Shown: positions 26,858 through 34,970 of the stretch, piece after piece | Layout of the letters: each line of letters opens with the position of its first letter | Numbering within the stretch: position 1 is the first letter of the stretch | Assembly (NCBI GenBank): GCA_021791715.1 | Contig: JAJYWB010000002.1 | Coordinates: 124,001-188,000, forward strand | Length of the DNA: 64,000 bases | Direction of reading: 5' to 3' | DNA from: Planctomycetota bacterium | GTDB taxonomy: Bacteria; Planctomycetota; Planctomycetia; Isosphaerales; Isosphaeraceae | Notes under the pieces: model-generated | What the model saw: only the letters and a program-made list of their open reading frames with translations | The model's database searches: none | What the model was told of the DNA's origin: nothing | Position numbers and translations under genes: made by a program

Positions 26858-28729
26858 TTACAATGTTTTAAGGTAAGCGATCAGGTCGGCGATTTCGGAA
26901 TCGGAGAGAGGTTCGCCGCCGCTTACGGTTTCGGGGCCGTGGGGTCCTTTGAGCATCTCGCGCAAGGTCGCGGATCGGCCGTCGTGGAGATACGGATCTT
27001 TATCGTAAACGCCGCGAAGCGAGGGGGTGTTGAACCCGCGATACACATCATACGACTCTTCCAGCCCCACAATGTGAATTTTGCCGTCGGTGAATTCGGG
27101 CCCTTTATGGCAGGTTGCGCACGCGGCCTTCGCCGAACGGAAGATCGATTCGCCCCGTTTCGCCGCGTCCGAGAGCGAACCGTCGGGCTCGCGATTCGGA
27201 TTGGGAGGATAATCGAGCGTTCCCAGATACGCGACGACCGCCTTCGCTTCCTCGGCCGATGGAGCGGGTCCGCGCATGCTTTTGGTGAACGATTCGACCG
27301 TCGCCTGTTCCAGGCTTTTCTGCCATCCGTGCCAAGTCCACGGCGCGGTGAAGGAGACGCGTCGCAACGTGGGGACTTTTTTCCTGCTCTTTAAATGCGC
27401 TGTGCTTAAATCTTGATATCCGTCGTTGAGCGTATCAAAATCGAGTCCGTCGGTGTGTCCGTCGGAATGGCATGTGTTGCAGCTATACCATTGATTGAAC
27501 GAACGCCGTGCCTCGTGGAAGAGGATCTCGCCGCGTCGAGCGAGCGAGGGCTCGCTCGGTCCGCCGAGTTCGATCGTCCGCGCGAGCTCGGCCTTCTCGC
27601 AATCTACTATTTGTATGGAATTGTTCAAATAATTGGCGACATATAAAGTTTTATGATCGGGAGCGAAAGCGAGTTCGGTCGGCCTGCCGCCGAGATCGAC
27701 GCGGCGGAATCGACCGTCGTTTTTGAGCAGTTCTTGCGGAATCAGATCGCGCGAATTACCCGTGCGCCAGGGGAGTTCGCCGAGATCGGTCCGGAACAGC
27801 AACACCTCGTGCGTTCCGCCGCACGAAACCGCCAAAAGCCGTCCGTCGCCGCCGATCGCGACGCCGTGCGCGTCGGCGGTCGCCTTGCCGCGCGGGTCGA
27901 GCGAAAGCGTGTCGAAGGGAGAATCGTCGACCAGCGAAACGCGGGTCAATCGTTGACCCAATACCCAACCCAAATCGATATGATTGGAAACGGTTGCGAA
28001 TCCACGATTCTTCATCCCGGCGATATAAGCGAATTTGCCTTCCTTATCGATCGCCGCCTGCCGCAGATTGTCGCCGTCGATCGGAATCGTTCGCGTGATC
28101 TGAAAATCACTTGTGTTGATTAAAGATACGTTTCGCGAACGCGAATTGCCGACGAGAATCGTCGCGCCGTCGGCCGAGATCGCGATTCCGCGCGGCTCGC
28201 GTCCGACGGTCAATCGACCCGTCGTCGCAAGCGTGGGAAGATCGACGCGAACGACCTCGTTCGCCGCCCCGACGGCTGCGTAAGCCGTTTTACCGTCGGG
28301 AGAAAGAACGACCCCGCGCGGTTCGGCGCCGATCTTCACGCGGCCGGCGATCTTCATCCGATCGCCTTCGATACGAATCATCGCGAGATCATATCCATAC
28401 CAATGAGTGACGACGGCGATCGTTCCGTCGCGGGTGATCGCGATTCCCGCGGGCTTTTCTCCGGTGACGATCTCGTCCAAAACTCGGCCCGCGGCGAGAT
28501 CGACGAGCGCGACCGAATTTGAAGTTTGATTCGCCGTGACGAGTTTGGATCCGTCGGCGGAGAGCGCGAGGGCGATCGGCGATCGATCGGATTCGGCGGG
28601 GATGATCGCCGGAATCGATCGGTCTCGATCCGAAGCGATCGCGTCGCGAGGTTTGCCGTCGCCCGCCCAAGAATCGCTCGGCGAGCCGAACATTGGAGCC
28701 AAAAGCGTGAGAATCGCGAGGAATCGCAT
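26858..28729 (-). CDS. Exported YVTN beta-propeller / di-haem cytochrome c protein
   Basis: This 623-residue protein has a signal peptide (MRFLAILTLLAPMFGS), an N-terminal YVTN-type seven-bladed beta-propeller (about 45-400, blades such as SADGSKLVTANQTSNSVALVDL and SPDGKTAYAAVGAANEVVRVDL), and a C-terminal part with two haem-attachment motifs, CNTCH and CATCH. The C-terminal end resembles MauG/cytochrome-c-peroxidase-like proteins (GFNTPSLRGVYDKDPYLHDGR). A periplasmic electron-transfer or peroxidase role is likely; the donor is unknown. The start is set at 28729, with GGGAGG about ten bases upstream, which gives a clean signal peptide. Confidence 0.85.
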   Translation of the reverse strand: MRFLAILTLLAPMFGSPSDSWAGDGKPRDAIASDRDRSIPAIIPAESDRSPIALALSADGSKLVTANQTSNSVALVDLAAGRVLDEIVTGEKPAGIAITRDGTIAVVTHWYGYDLAMIRIEGDRMKIAGRVKIGAEPRGVVLSPDGKTAYAAVGAANEVVRVDLPTLATTGRLTVGREPRGIAISADGATILVGNSRSRNVSLINTSDFQITRTIPIDGDNLRQAAIDKEGKFAYIAGMKNRGFATVSNHIDLGWVLGQRLTRVSLVDDSPFDTLSLDPRGKATADAHGVAIGGDGRLLAVSCGGTHEVLLFRTDLGELPWRTGNSRDLIPQELLKNDGRFRRVDLGGRPTELAFAPDHKTLYVANYLNNSIQIVDCEKAELARTIELGGPSEPSLARRGEILFHEARRSFNQWYSCNTCHSDGHTDGLDFDTLNDGYQDLSTAHLKSRKKVPTLRRVSFTAPWTWHGWQKSLEQATVESFTKSMRGPAPSAEEAKAVVAYLGTLDYPPNPNREPDGSLSDAAKRGESIFRSAKAACATCHKGPEFTDGKIHIVGLEESYDVYRGFNTPSLRGVYDKDPYLHDGRSATLREMLKGPHGPETVSGGEPLSDSEIADLIAYLKTL

Positions 28730-29032
28730 CAAGGGAAAGCCTCCCGGCGGATCTTCCGGCGTGATATTCGGCGGAAACGAGGCGGATCGTCGACCCCTTT
28801 CGGGCGGATCGTCGATCACGGTCGATCGCGAGCACGCGAGTGTTCGACGATTTTTCTAGCAGACGTAAGAATAGCCGCTCGGGGAGGGGTTCGACAAGAT
28901 TTCCGCGCGAGATCGCGATCAAGGGCGACGGGGAAACGACTCGCTCCGCGAGTTTTTTATAACGCGAGCGACCGCGGCGCCGCGCCCGCCCGATTCATGA
29001 ATCAAGTAGAATGCATATACATAGAAGTAAGT

Positions 29033-29350
29033 AACCGGCCCGGGACGGGAAACCCACGCGGGTCGATGCGACTCGTCCCTGAGCGATCGAGATCCGCTCG
29101 GTCATTTGTCCCAAATCACTCGGGTTTCCCATCCCAAGCCGGTTCATTGCCAAACTGGAACACGTACGCGGTGAGAATCACCCGCCTGCTGAACCAGTGT
29201 CTCGAACCAAGAGCCCCTCAAGCGAACGTCGGTTGAGAGGATCGAGATTGCGCGAGAACAGCTTTGTATAGCTGAAAGCTCGCGCGGTATACGGGGTCGA
29301 CCGGTAGAACTAAGCCGATGTCCGGCTTTGGATCGGCCGTACTTGCTTAA
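29033..29350 (-). ncRNA. Candidate large structured RNA, unknown family
   Basis: About 318 bases carry no credible gene but a chain of stems. Stem pairs are 29312-29317/29323-29328; 29250-29256/29279-29285 with an inner 29259-29262/29271-29274; 29217-29221/29233-29237; and 29154-29158/29194-29198 enclosing 29168-29174/29178-29185. The 3' domain is a long stem, 29033-29055/29122-29144, holding a further hairpin at 29081-29085/29095-29099. In the long stem, three C-A mismatches on the plus strand become G-U pairs on the minus strand, which assigns the direction. A good promoter lies just upstream. It does not show the signatures of tmRNA, RNase P, SRP RNA or 6S RNA. Confidence 0.6.
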
Positions 29351-29356
29351 TTGAAA

Positions 29357-29384
29357 AGCATAACGCCGCCGTTCTAGGTGTCAA
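29357..29384 (-). promoter_or_regulatory. Sigma-70-type promoter of the structured RNA
   Basis: On the minus strand a perfect TTGACA (29379-29384) is followed after 16 bases by TATGCT (29357-29362). Predicted transcription start is about 29350, exactly where the folded region begins. Confidence 0.55.
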
Positions 29385-29402
29385 TAATCAACCGGGTCGA
29401 TT

Positions 29403-30023
29403 TTATGGAATTTTTCGACGCGATCGTTCGAGTCGGTTGGGGCTGGCAACGCCGTCGAGTGTTTGATCGTGCGGTTCTTTGGGAAGAACTTCGACCCACT
29501 GTTCGTTGAAAGCGAGCGCCCAGCGTGCCGCGGCCTGATTCAAAAGGGGCAGGAGGCGGTCGTAATAGCCCGCGCCGCGGCCGAGACGATCGCAAGCCTT
29601 GTCGAACGCGATTCCCGGTATGAGCGCCCAGTCGATCTCCTGAGGCGGTATTTCGACGAGATTACGATCGGGTTCGGGAATGCCGAGCGAGCCCGGTTTC
29701 AGATCGGTTGAGGGATCGCGAATCTCGTGGAGCACGAGCCTCCGCTCGCGTCGATTCACTCGCGGACACGCGACGCGTTTGCCTTCATCGAGCGCCGAAG
29801 CGATCAGCGGCCGCGTGTCGATCTCCTCGGGTAAAGCGCCCACGTAAAGGAGGACGGTTGCGGCTTGAGCGTAACCCGGAAGCCGGCTGAATAAGGCCGG
29901 CATCAGACGCTCTTGTTCGGCTCGGTCGCGCGGCGCCAACGCCAAAACACGACCGATCACCTCGCGGCGCAGCGCGCTTTTAAGAGTAGCGATTTCGGCG
30001 GGGGGAAGCGAAGAATCACTCAA
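29403..30023 (-). CDS. fau: 5-formyltetrahydrofolate cyclo-ligase (MTHFS)
   Basis: This 206-residue cytoplasmic enzyme uses ATP to turn 5-formyl-THF into 5,10-methenyl-THF, keeping the folate one-carbon pool active. Characteristic segments are LKSALRREVIGR at the N-terminus, VLLYVGALPEEIDTRPL, and the signature GIAFDKACDRLGRGAGYYDRLL around residues 138-160. The start seems to be TTG (30023), as no ATG or GTG fits the family N-terminus and no ribosome site is evident. It lies 27 bases downstream of the 6S RNA gene on the same strand, the same arrangement as ssrS-ygfA in enterobacteria, so processing from one transcript is possible. Confidence 0.9.
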   Translation of the reverse strand: MSDSSLPPAEIATLKSALRREVIGRVLALAPRDRAEQERLMPALFSRLPGYAQAATVLLYVGALPEEIDTRPLIASALDEGKRVACPRVNRRERRLVLHEIRDPSTDLKPGSLGIPEPDRNLVEIPPQEIDWALIPGIAFDKACDRLGRGAGYYDRLLPLLNQAAARWALAFNEQWVEVLPKEPHDQTLDGVASPNRLERSRRKIP

Positions 30024-30050
30024 ACATATGAACCAAATGAGAAGGTAAAG

Positions 30051-30220
30051 AAAAAAACCTCCACCGCAATGCCGTTAGGATGCTTTTGAGAACCCGCAGT
30101 TCAAGTGGGGAGCTAAGGCGCCGGGCTCGAAGCCGAAGAGCCTTGAATAAAGTCCCCAACGGGTTTATTCGTTGGTTCGCCAAAAGGAACATCCTTGACG
30201 AACATGGCAGAGGTTTTTTT
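30051..30220 (-). ncRNA. ssrS: 6S RNA
   Basis: On the minus strand the ends form the closing stem: A7 + CCTCTGCC (30206-30220) pairs fully with GGTGGAGG + T7 (30051-30065), counting two G-U pairs. The 3' half contains CACTTGAACTGCGGGTTCTC, closely matching the CACCTTGAACCAAGGGTTC region of the E. coli 6S RNA. A mostly paired rod with a central open region fits 6S RNA, which traps housekeeping RNA polymerase. Its length of about 156-170 bases is slightly short. The T7 tract also makes the closing stem look like an intrinsic terminator. fau follows directly. Confidence 0.85.
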
Positions 30221-30243
30221 GTCCGGACGAGCCGAACAATAAG

Positions 30244-30272
30244 ATCGTAGTCGCGCTCGGTCGGAGGTGCAA
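30244..30272 (-). promoter_or_regulatory. Promoter of 6S RNA
   Basis: On the minus strand, TTGCAC (30267-30272), a 17-base spacer and TACGAT (30244-30249). The predicted start near 30237 is about 17 bases upstream of the A7/CCTCTGCC stem, so a short 5' leader may be processed away. Confidence 0.5.
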
Positions 30273-30452
30273 GCGGGAATCGACCGAAACAGGAGGAAAC
30301 GTTCGGTCGAAAGCATTGAATCTTCGCGACCCGCGCGATCGTCGCTTTCGCAACGCCGCGAATCGAGCCGAAACGCGATCGCTCCGGCCGCGCCGAAGAC
30401 GGATTTCGGAACAACACGTATTGTTATCTAGAATACAGCGAATCAGGATATT

Positions 30453-31229
30453 TTACGGATGAGGCTGTTCGGATTCGGCCGTTCCCGGCGCGCCGAGGCG
30501 ACGAATTTGATCGCGCAGCCGCGCGGCCTCTTCGTAATCTTCGCTCGCGATCGCGAGTTCGAGCCGTTCGCGCAGTTGTTCGGCGGGATCGATCGATCGT
30601 TGTCGTTGAAGATCTTCACGCCATTGATTTAAGAAATTGATTTCGACGTTCTGTTCTTCGCGACCCTCCTGGCCGTATTCGCGGAGGAATCCTCGGATCG
30701 CGGCGATCCCCTCGTCGATGCGTCGGATCGCCGCGGCGGTGTTCCGCAACGAAAGCGCCGTTTTGGCGAGCGCCTGGGCGCGCATCATCAAAACATAAGG
30801 ACGATATTGATCGAACGCGATCGCCTCGCGACGGTCCTCGGTGTGCTCGACGACGAACGAGAAGAGACGAAGATTCCGTTCAGTGTCGCGCGCCACGAGA
30901 TCAAATTTTTCAAGATGAAAAAGCGCGATATAGCGGTGATAATATTGGACACCTTCACGCATTAAATCGGCGTGCGCCTGGCGATCGAGCATGCGGCGTT
31001 CGCCCCGCGCCGCGGCCTCGCGCGTCAGCGATTCGTAATAATCGAGCCACGAATCGAACCCGTGGGGTTTTTGGCCGTCGGGGCGTCCGTCGATCTCCAT
31101 TTGAAGCAGGCCGAGATCGAGCCTGGTTTGGATTTTGACGCGACCGTCTTCGCCTTCGATGAGGCGCACCTGAAGCGTCGACGGGTCGTGTTTCCAGGCT
31201 TCGAGAATCGGACCGATATCGAGAGACAC
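30453..31229 (-). CDS. UVR-motif (UvrB/UvrC domain) protein
   Basis: A 258-residue soluble protein, all-helical in its centre, with a C-terminal UVR motif ([22 protein letters not shown] split at its end, near residues 215-240). The UVR motif mediates contacts in UvrB, UvrC, ClpC-associated McsA and related proteins. The N-terminal region (PSTLQVRLIEGEDGRVKIQT...LGLLQMEIDGRPDG) has no family that I recognise with certainty. The role in the cell is unknown; DNA repair should not be assumed from the motif alone. It is co-directional with the DUF4912 gene about 95 bases upstream, so they may share a transcript. Confidence 0.8.
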   Translation of the reverse strand: MSLDIGPILEAWKHDPSTLQVRLIEGEDGRVKIQTRLDLGLLQMEIDGRPDGQKPHGFDSWLDYYESLTREAAARGERRMLDRQAHADLMREGVQYYHRYIALFHLEKFDLVARDTERNLRLFSFVVEHTEDRREAIAFDQYRPYVLMMRAQALAKTALSLRNTAAAIRRIDEGIAAIRGFLREYGQEGREEQNVEINFLNQWREDLQRQRSIDPAEQLRERLELAIASEDYEEAARLRDQIRRLGAPGTAESEQPHP

Positions 31230-31323
31230 GCGCGCAGACTCCGAATAAGCGAAAAGAGGCGGCGGCGAGCCTGGTCGCTGCGCCGTCGCCTCGATGTTCG
31301 TGTGATTGGTCGCTTCGAGCGAT

Positions 31324-32610
31324 TTACAACTCGTTGCCGTCGTGGATCATCGGTTCCAATTCCTTGGTGTTGCGTTCGACCGCGAGGACGATCGTGCGCT
31401 CCTCGATGCCGTCGGCGCTCGAAGCGACCGCGGGAAGGATTTGACGACAATCGGGAAGGCTGAAGCGGACGGTGAACGAACCGTCGTGACGGATCGGCAC
31501 GGGCTCTCCCTGAATCGTCACATGCGCGTTGGGTTCGGTCGATCCGTAAACGATCAGTTCGGCGTCGACCTCGAAGTGAAACTTGCGCGACGACCCCAAT
31601 CCACCCAGGCCGAGTCCCTGAAGCGACATGCTTTGGAGGGGCCTGCGAAGGCGATCCTCAAACAATTCGCGGAGGTCGTCGGAGAGATTCGAGGGGTTTC
31701 CGCCCCCCGATTGATGATAAATTTTTTCGAATTGACCGCGCGGGCTCGCCCAGCTTTCATCGACGGTATCGGAGACGCCGGCTTTGGGGGTGGTGACGAC
31801 GTTCGATCGAGCGAGGACGAAAAAACGCCCTTTTTTCGAAACATAACCGACGTCGACGCGGAACGAGCGGGGCGGCGACGTGACGTCGATGTACCAGGTG
31901 TTCACTCCGCCGTGAACCTCGATATCACGGATGTGACGCTCGGTCGCCGAAGTCGTGTCTTCGCTGGAGACATCCATAAGTCGAAGGATCGGCTTGGCGC
32001 CGTGCCAATCTTGCCCGAGCGCCGCCTGGGCGCGCGCCAGGGTCGACCGGCTCAATTCCCAATAAGCCTGTAACCAGTAGGGGTCGCGAACGATCACGAC
32101 CAAACGATCTTTGACGCATGAATGATCGAGCGAACGGGGCGGCAACGGCGCGAGCGGCTTGCCGTCTTCGCCGTTGCGGTCGGGACGTCGCGTCGATCCG
32201 TTCGATCCATTCAACTTGACGCCGTTGGCGGCGGAAGTTTGCTTGCCGTTGTTCGAGTGCGACGACGAGTCGCTTACGGTCGCCGCGTCGATTGGAGCCG
32301 ACGTCACGGCCGAGCCTTTCGACCGACCGGAGTCGGCCTTGGACACGCCCGAGGCCGCCGATCCGTTCGCTTCGGACTTCGCCGAGCGCGACGATTTGGC
32401 GGCCGATCCGTTCGCCGACGCGGTCGATGGAGTCGCCGTCGGAGCGGTCGTCGCCGCGTCGCCGACGCGTTTGCGGCCGTTCGACGGCGCCGGAGCGAGT
32501 GCACGGATCAATTGATCCTTACGCATCGCGTGCCACCCCACGACGCCTTGATCCTTGGCCATCTGAACAAGGACCTTCTTATTGCATTCCTTGAGCGATT
32601 CGACGGTCAT
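31324..32610 (-). CDS. DUF4912 protein with Rho-N/SAP-like N-terminus
   Basis: A 428-residue protein in three parts. A short helical N-terminus (MTVESLKECNKKVLVQMAKD) looks like a Rho N-terminal/SAP-like fold. A Ser/Ala/Asn-rich low-complexity linker spans about residues 50-145. The DUF4912 domain starts at VVIVRDPYWLQAYWELSRST, with ARLE-free VDVGYVSKKGRFFVLARSN near residue 260. DUF4912 has no established function; the domain is common in planctomycetes and cyanobacteria. ATG at 32610 has GGAG eight bases upstream and is preferred over a GTG nine bases earlier, which would touch that site. Confidence 0.8.
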   Translation of the reverse strand: MTVESLKECNKKVLVQMAKDQGVVGWHAMRKDQLIRALAPAPSNGRKRVGDAATTAPTATPSTASANGSAAKSSRSAKSEANGSAASGVSKADSGRSKGSAVTSAPIDAATVSDSSSHSNNGKQTSAANGVKLNGSNGSTRRPDRNGEDGKPLAPLPPRSLDHSCVKDRLVVIVRDPYWLQAYWELSRSTLARAQAALGQDWHGAKPILRLMDVSSEDTTSATERHIRDIEVHGGVNTWYIDVTSPPRSFRVDVGYVSKKGRFFVLARSNVVTTPKAGVSDTVDESWASPRGQFEKIYHQSGGGNPSNLSDDLRELFEDRLRRPLQSMSLQGLGLGGLGSSRKFHFEVDAELIVYGSTEPNAHVTIQGEPVPIRHDGSFTVRFSLPDCRQILPAVASSADGIEERTIVLAVERNTKELEPMIHDGNEL

Positions 32611-32817
32611 ACGGGCCACTCCGTCTCGCTCCGCGGCGGTGAAATTCGACTCTGGAGATCCGCACGCGGAGAAAAAGAAAGACGCGGTAATTCATCCGTG
32701 AGTGGACCGATCCGGAATGCTCCCTGCCGACCGGATGCACGCTTGATCACACCAATCGAAAACCGCTTGAATCTCGGTGCACGACCCGTTTCGGTTCCCC
32801 ACGCCCCGGAAACACGA

Positions 32818-32853
32818 ACGGCTCGTCCCTCTCGTTCACGAGAGGCGAGCCGT
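32818..32853. other. Strong hairpin in DUF4912 / ATP operon divergent region
   Basis: ACGGCTCG pairs with CGAGCCGT, and inside it CTCTCG pairs with CGAGAG around a TTCA loop, leaving small bulges. It lies about 210 bases upstream of the DUF4912 start with no T-run on either strand. It may be a leader-RNA structure. The rest of 32611-33110 shows nothing recognisable. Confidence 0.45.
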
Positions 32854-33111
32854 TAATCCGCTATAGCCGGACGTTGATCGCTTGAGGAACGACATTGCGA
32901 GCCCTCTTGATCGAAGGATCCGTTTTCTCAATCGGTGGATTTTGTAGCAAATCGCTTTTACCAACTCGGGCCTAGCTTGTCAATAAAAAAAATTCTCTCG
33001 CATGCCTAACTTCTCCCATTTTCGCATCGATGCGTGCTTGCGACGCGGAGAGGTCCGCGCTCGCTTTCGACGACATTGTGAAAAATTTCTCGATTCCCAC
33101 GCGCTGGGGAG

Positions 33112-33141
33112 TTGACAACCTCCGGCGACGGTCGATACAAC
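33112..33141 (+). promoter_or_regulatory. Probable promoter of the ATP synthase operon
   Basis: A perfect TTGACA (33112-33117) is followed, after 18 bases, by TACAAC (33136-33141). It lies about 120 bases upstream of the first operon gene. Confidence 0.45.
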
Positions 33142-33260
33142 ATCTAACGCGTTGGGTCATGAACGTCGTCAACCTTGAGGCGATCGAGCGAATCCACGGG
33201 TTCCACACCGCTCGCTGAACGGGGTCGGGTGGATTCTCTCTCGACGCGACCGGATCGTCC

Positions 33261-33479
33261 ATGCCGCCTCCCGACCGTCCCGAAGATTCCCTGGCGAAAG
33301 GGTTTACATGGGCGTATCGGGCGACCGCCGTCGGGCTCGAATTCGTCACTCCCGCGATCGGAGGTTTAATCCTCGATCGATACGCGGGAACGAACCCCTG
33401 GGGAATCTTGGGGGGGGTGATCCTCGGGTTTATCGTCGGTATGACGCATCTGCTGAGAATCGCGAAGCAATCTCACTAA
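33261..33479 (+). CDS. AtpZ/AtpI-family ATP synthase accessory membrane protein
   Basis: This 72-residue protein has two membrane helices joined by a short loop (VGLEFVTPAIGGLILDRYAGTNPWGILGGVILGFIVG interrupted by RYAGTN). The LEFVTPAIGGLILDRY pattern is that of AtpI/AtpZ proteins encoded at the head of ATP synthase operons, which help assemble the c-ring or carry divalent cations. It opens the operon, followed by atpB after 67 bases. Its ATG at 33261 agrees with the usual length. Confidence 0.8.
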   Translation: MPPPDRPEDSLAKGFTWAYRATAVGLEFVTPAIGGLILDRYAGTNPWGILGGVILGFIVGMTHLLRIAKQSH

Positions 33480-33546
33480 TTCATTCCGTCTCGTCCGAAC
33501 CCGGTCGTGCCCGGGCGGAGACGGCGTATTCTCTTTCGGCGGTATC

Positions 33547-34359
33547 ATGGCGCAGGGACATTCCGAAAGCCCGCTTAGTCATGTGGTGGATCATCCCTCC
33601 CTGGAATTCCCGGGCGTTGAGATTCACCTGGGATCGATCGGCGGGATTCAGATCACGCGATTCATGGTGATGGAACTCGTCGCCGCCTGCCTGATCGCGG
33701 CGATCGTCATCCCGCTTTCGCGTCACGCGGCGAAAAACCGCGTCACCCGCGGCAAGCTGCTCAACGCCTTCGAGGCGATCCTTCTTTTTATTCGCGATCG
33801 CGTGGCTCGACCCGCGATCGGCGGCCACGGCGCCGACGATTTCGTCCCGTTTCTTTGGACGATCTTTCTCTTCGTCTTGTTTTGCAATCTCCTGGGAATG
33901 ATCCCGGGAGGCGCGTCGCCGACGGGTAATATCAACGTCACGGGAACTCTCGCCGTCGTCACGCTTTGCGCCGTCATAGTCGCGGGCTCGCGTGAAAAGG
34001 GAATCATCGGTTTTTGGACGGGAATCGTCCCGCATCTCGACGTTCCCAAGCTGCTCAAGCCGCCGCTTTGGGGTTTGATGTTCGTCATCGAGGTCGCGGG
34101 GCTGCTCATCCGTCACGTGGTGCTTTCGGTGCGGTTGTTCGCGAACATGCTCGCGGGGCACATCGTGCTCGCGGTGATTCTCGGCTTCATCCTCCAAGTG
34201 GCGGGAATGCTTATTTATATCAAGGTTCCCGTTACGATGGCGAGCGTCGCCGGCGCCGCGGCGCTGTCGGTTCTCGAACTGTTCGTCGCATTTTTACAAG
34301 CGTACATCTTCACGTTTCTGGCGGCGATCTTCATCGGTTCGGCGGTGCATTCGCACTGA
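33547..34359 (+). CDS. atpB: ATP synthase F0 subunit a
   Basis: A 270-residue integral membrane subunit that forms the proton half-channels next to the c-ring. The essential arginine is in VVLSVRLFANMLAGH, and the last helices (VLELFVAFLQAYIFTFLAAIFIGSAV) carry the conserved Gln. Helices are evenly spread over the sequence and the length fits. It sits between the AtpI/Z-like gene and atpE. The 140-base gap before atpE holds a small hairpin (TTGCCG/CGGCAA) close to the atpE ribosome site. Confidence 0.96.
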   Translation: MAQGHSESPLSHVVDHPSLEFPGVEIHLGSIGGIQITRFMVMELVAACLIAAIVIPLSRHAAKNRVTRGKLLNAFEAILLFIRDRVARPAIGGHGADDFVPFLWTIFLFVLFCNLLGMIPGGASPTGNINVTGTLAVVTLCAVIVAGSREKGIIGFWTGIVPHLDVPKLLKPPLWGLMFVIEVAGLLIRHVVLSVRLFANMLAGHIVLAVILGFILQVAGMLIYIKVPVTMASVAGAAALSVLELFVAFLQAYIFTFLAAIFIGSAVHSH

Positions 34360-34499
34360 TCGATCGAGCGGATCGTCCTGGAGTTTTGAGGTTCGACATC
34401 CCCCCCGGCGAGGACAACGGGTTTTCGTCCGATAGGCGGGCTTAAGCGTTGGTGATTTTCAACTTGCCGAATCCCGGCAAATCAGGAGTTTAGGTTCCG

Positions 34500-34820
34500 A
34501 TGAAATTCTTGAAGTCCGCCATGTTGCTTACGGCGTTGTTTCTCCTTTCGCAAGTTCCCGCCTCGGCTCAAACCGTCGACGCTCCCGCGGTGATCGCGCA
34601 AACGTATCCGTTCGCCGACCTGCGCGCGTTCGCCGCGGGGCTCGTGATCATCGGCGCCGCGATGGGAATCGGCGGCCTCACCAAATCGGCGGTCGAAAGC
34701 ATGGCGCGTCAACCCGAGATGGCGGGAAACATTCAGACCGCGATGATCATCTCGGCCGCGCTGATCGAAGGCGTTACATTCTTCGCGCTCATCATCATCG
34801 GTTTTATTTTGAAGAGTTGA
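34500..34820 (+). CDS. atpE: ATP synthase F0 subunit c with N-terminal signal-like extension
   Basis: The c-ring subunit, 106 residues against the usual 70-85. The extra length is an N-terminal stretch, MKFLKSAMLLTALFLLSQVP followed by ASAQ, which reads as a signal peptide with an A-S-A cleavage site. The two canonical helices follow (FAAGLVIIGAAMGIGGLTKSAVESMARQPE and the helix with ALIEGVTFFALIII), and the proton-carrying carboxylate is the Glu of ALIEG. Lack of the Glu-Ser/Thr pattern points to a proton rather than a sodium ring. AGGAG lies twelve bases before the ATG. Confidence 0.95.
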   Translation: MKFLKSAMLLTALFLLSQVPASAQTVDAPAVIAQTYPFADLRAFAAGLVIIGAAMGIGGLTKSAVESMARQPEMAGNIQTAMIISAALIEGVTFFALIIIGFILKS

Positions 34821-34970
34821 TCGATCGCGGAGCGGCTCGCCGAGCGAAGAATTTCAGCCGAAGCGTCGGGGATCGCGATCGATATTCGATCGCACCCGAG
34901 CGCGTTTTGGCGAATTCGACGCGAAGTTCTCCCCCCGATCGATCGACGTTGGAACCGAGGTGAATCGACC

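Noticed and set aside
28938-28957. ACTCGC-TCC-GCGAGT hairpin followed by six T (plus strand)
   Set aside because: It looks like an intrinsic terminator, but no plus-strand gene ends here. On the minus strand the T-run is on the wrong side, so it is not assigned to the structured RNA or the cytochrome gene.
29033-29350. Structured RNA considered as tmRNA, RNase P, SRP RNA or group II intron
   Set aside because: It lacks the tRNA-like ends of tmRNA, the GAGGAAAGTCC block of RNase P, the SRP helix-8 GGAA motif, and a domain V plus reverse transcriptase for group II introns.
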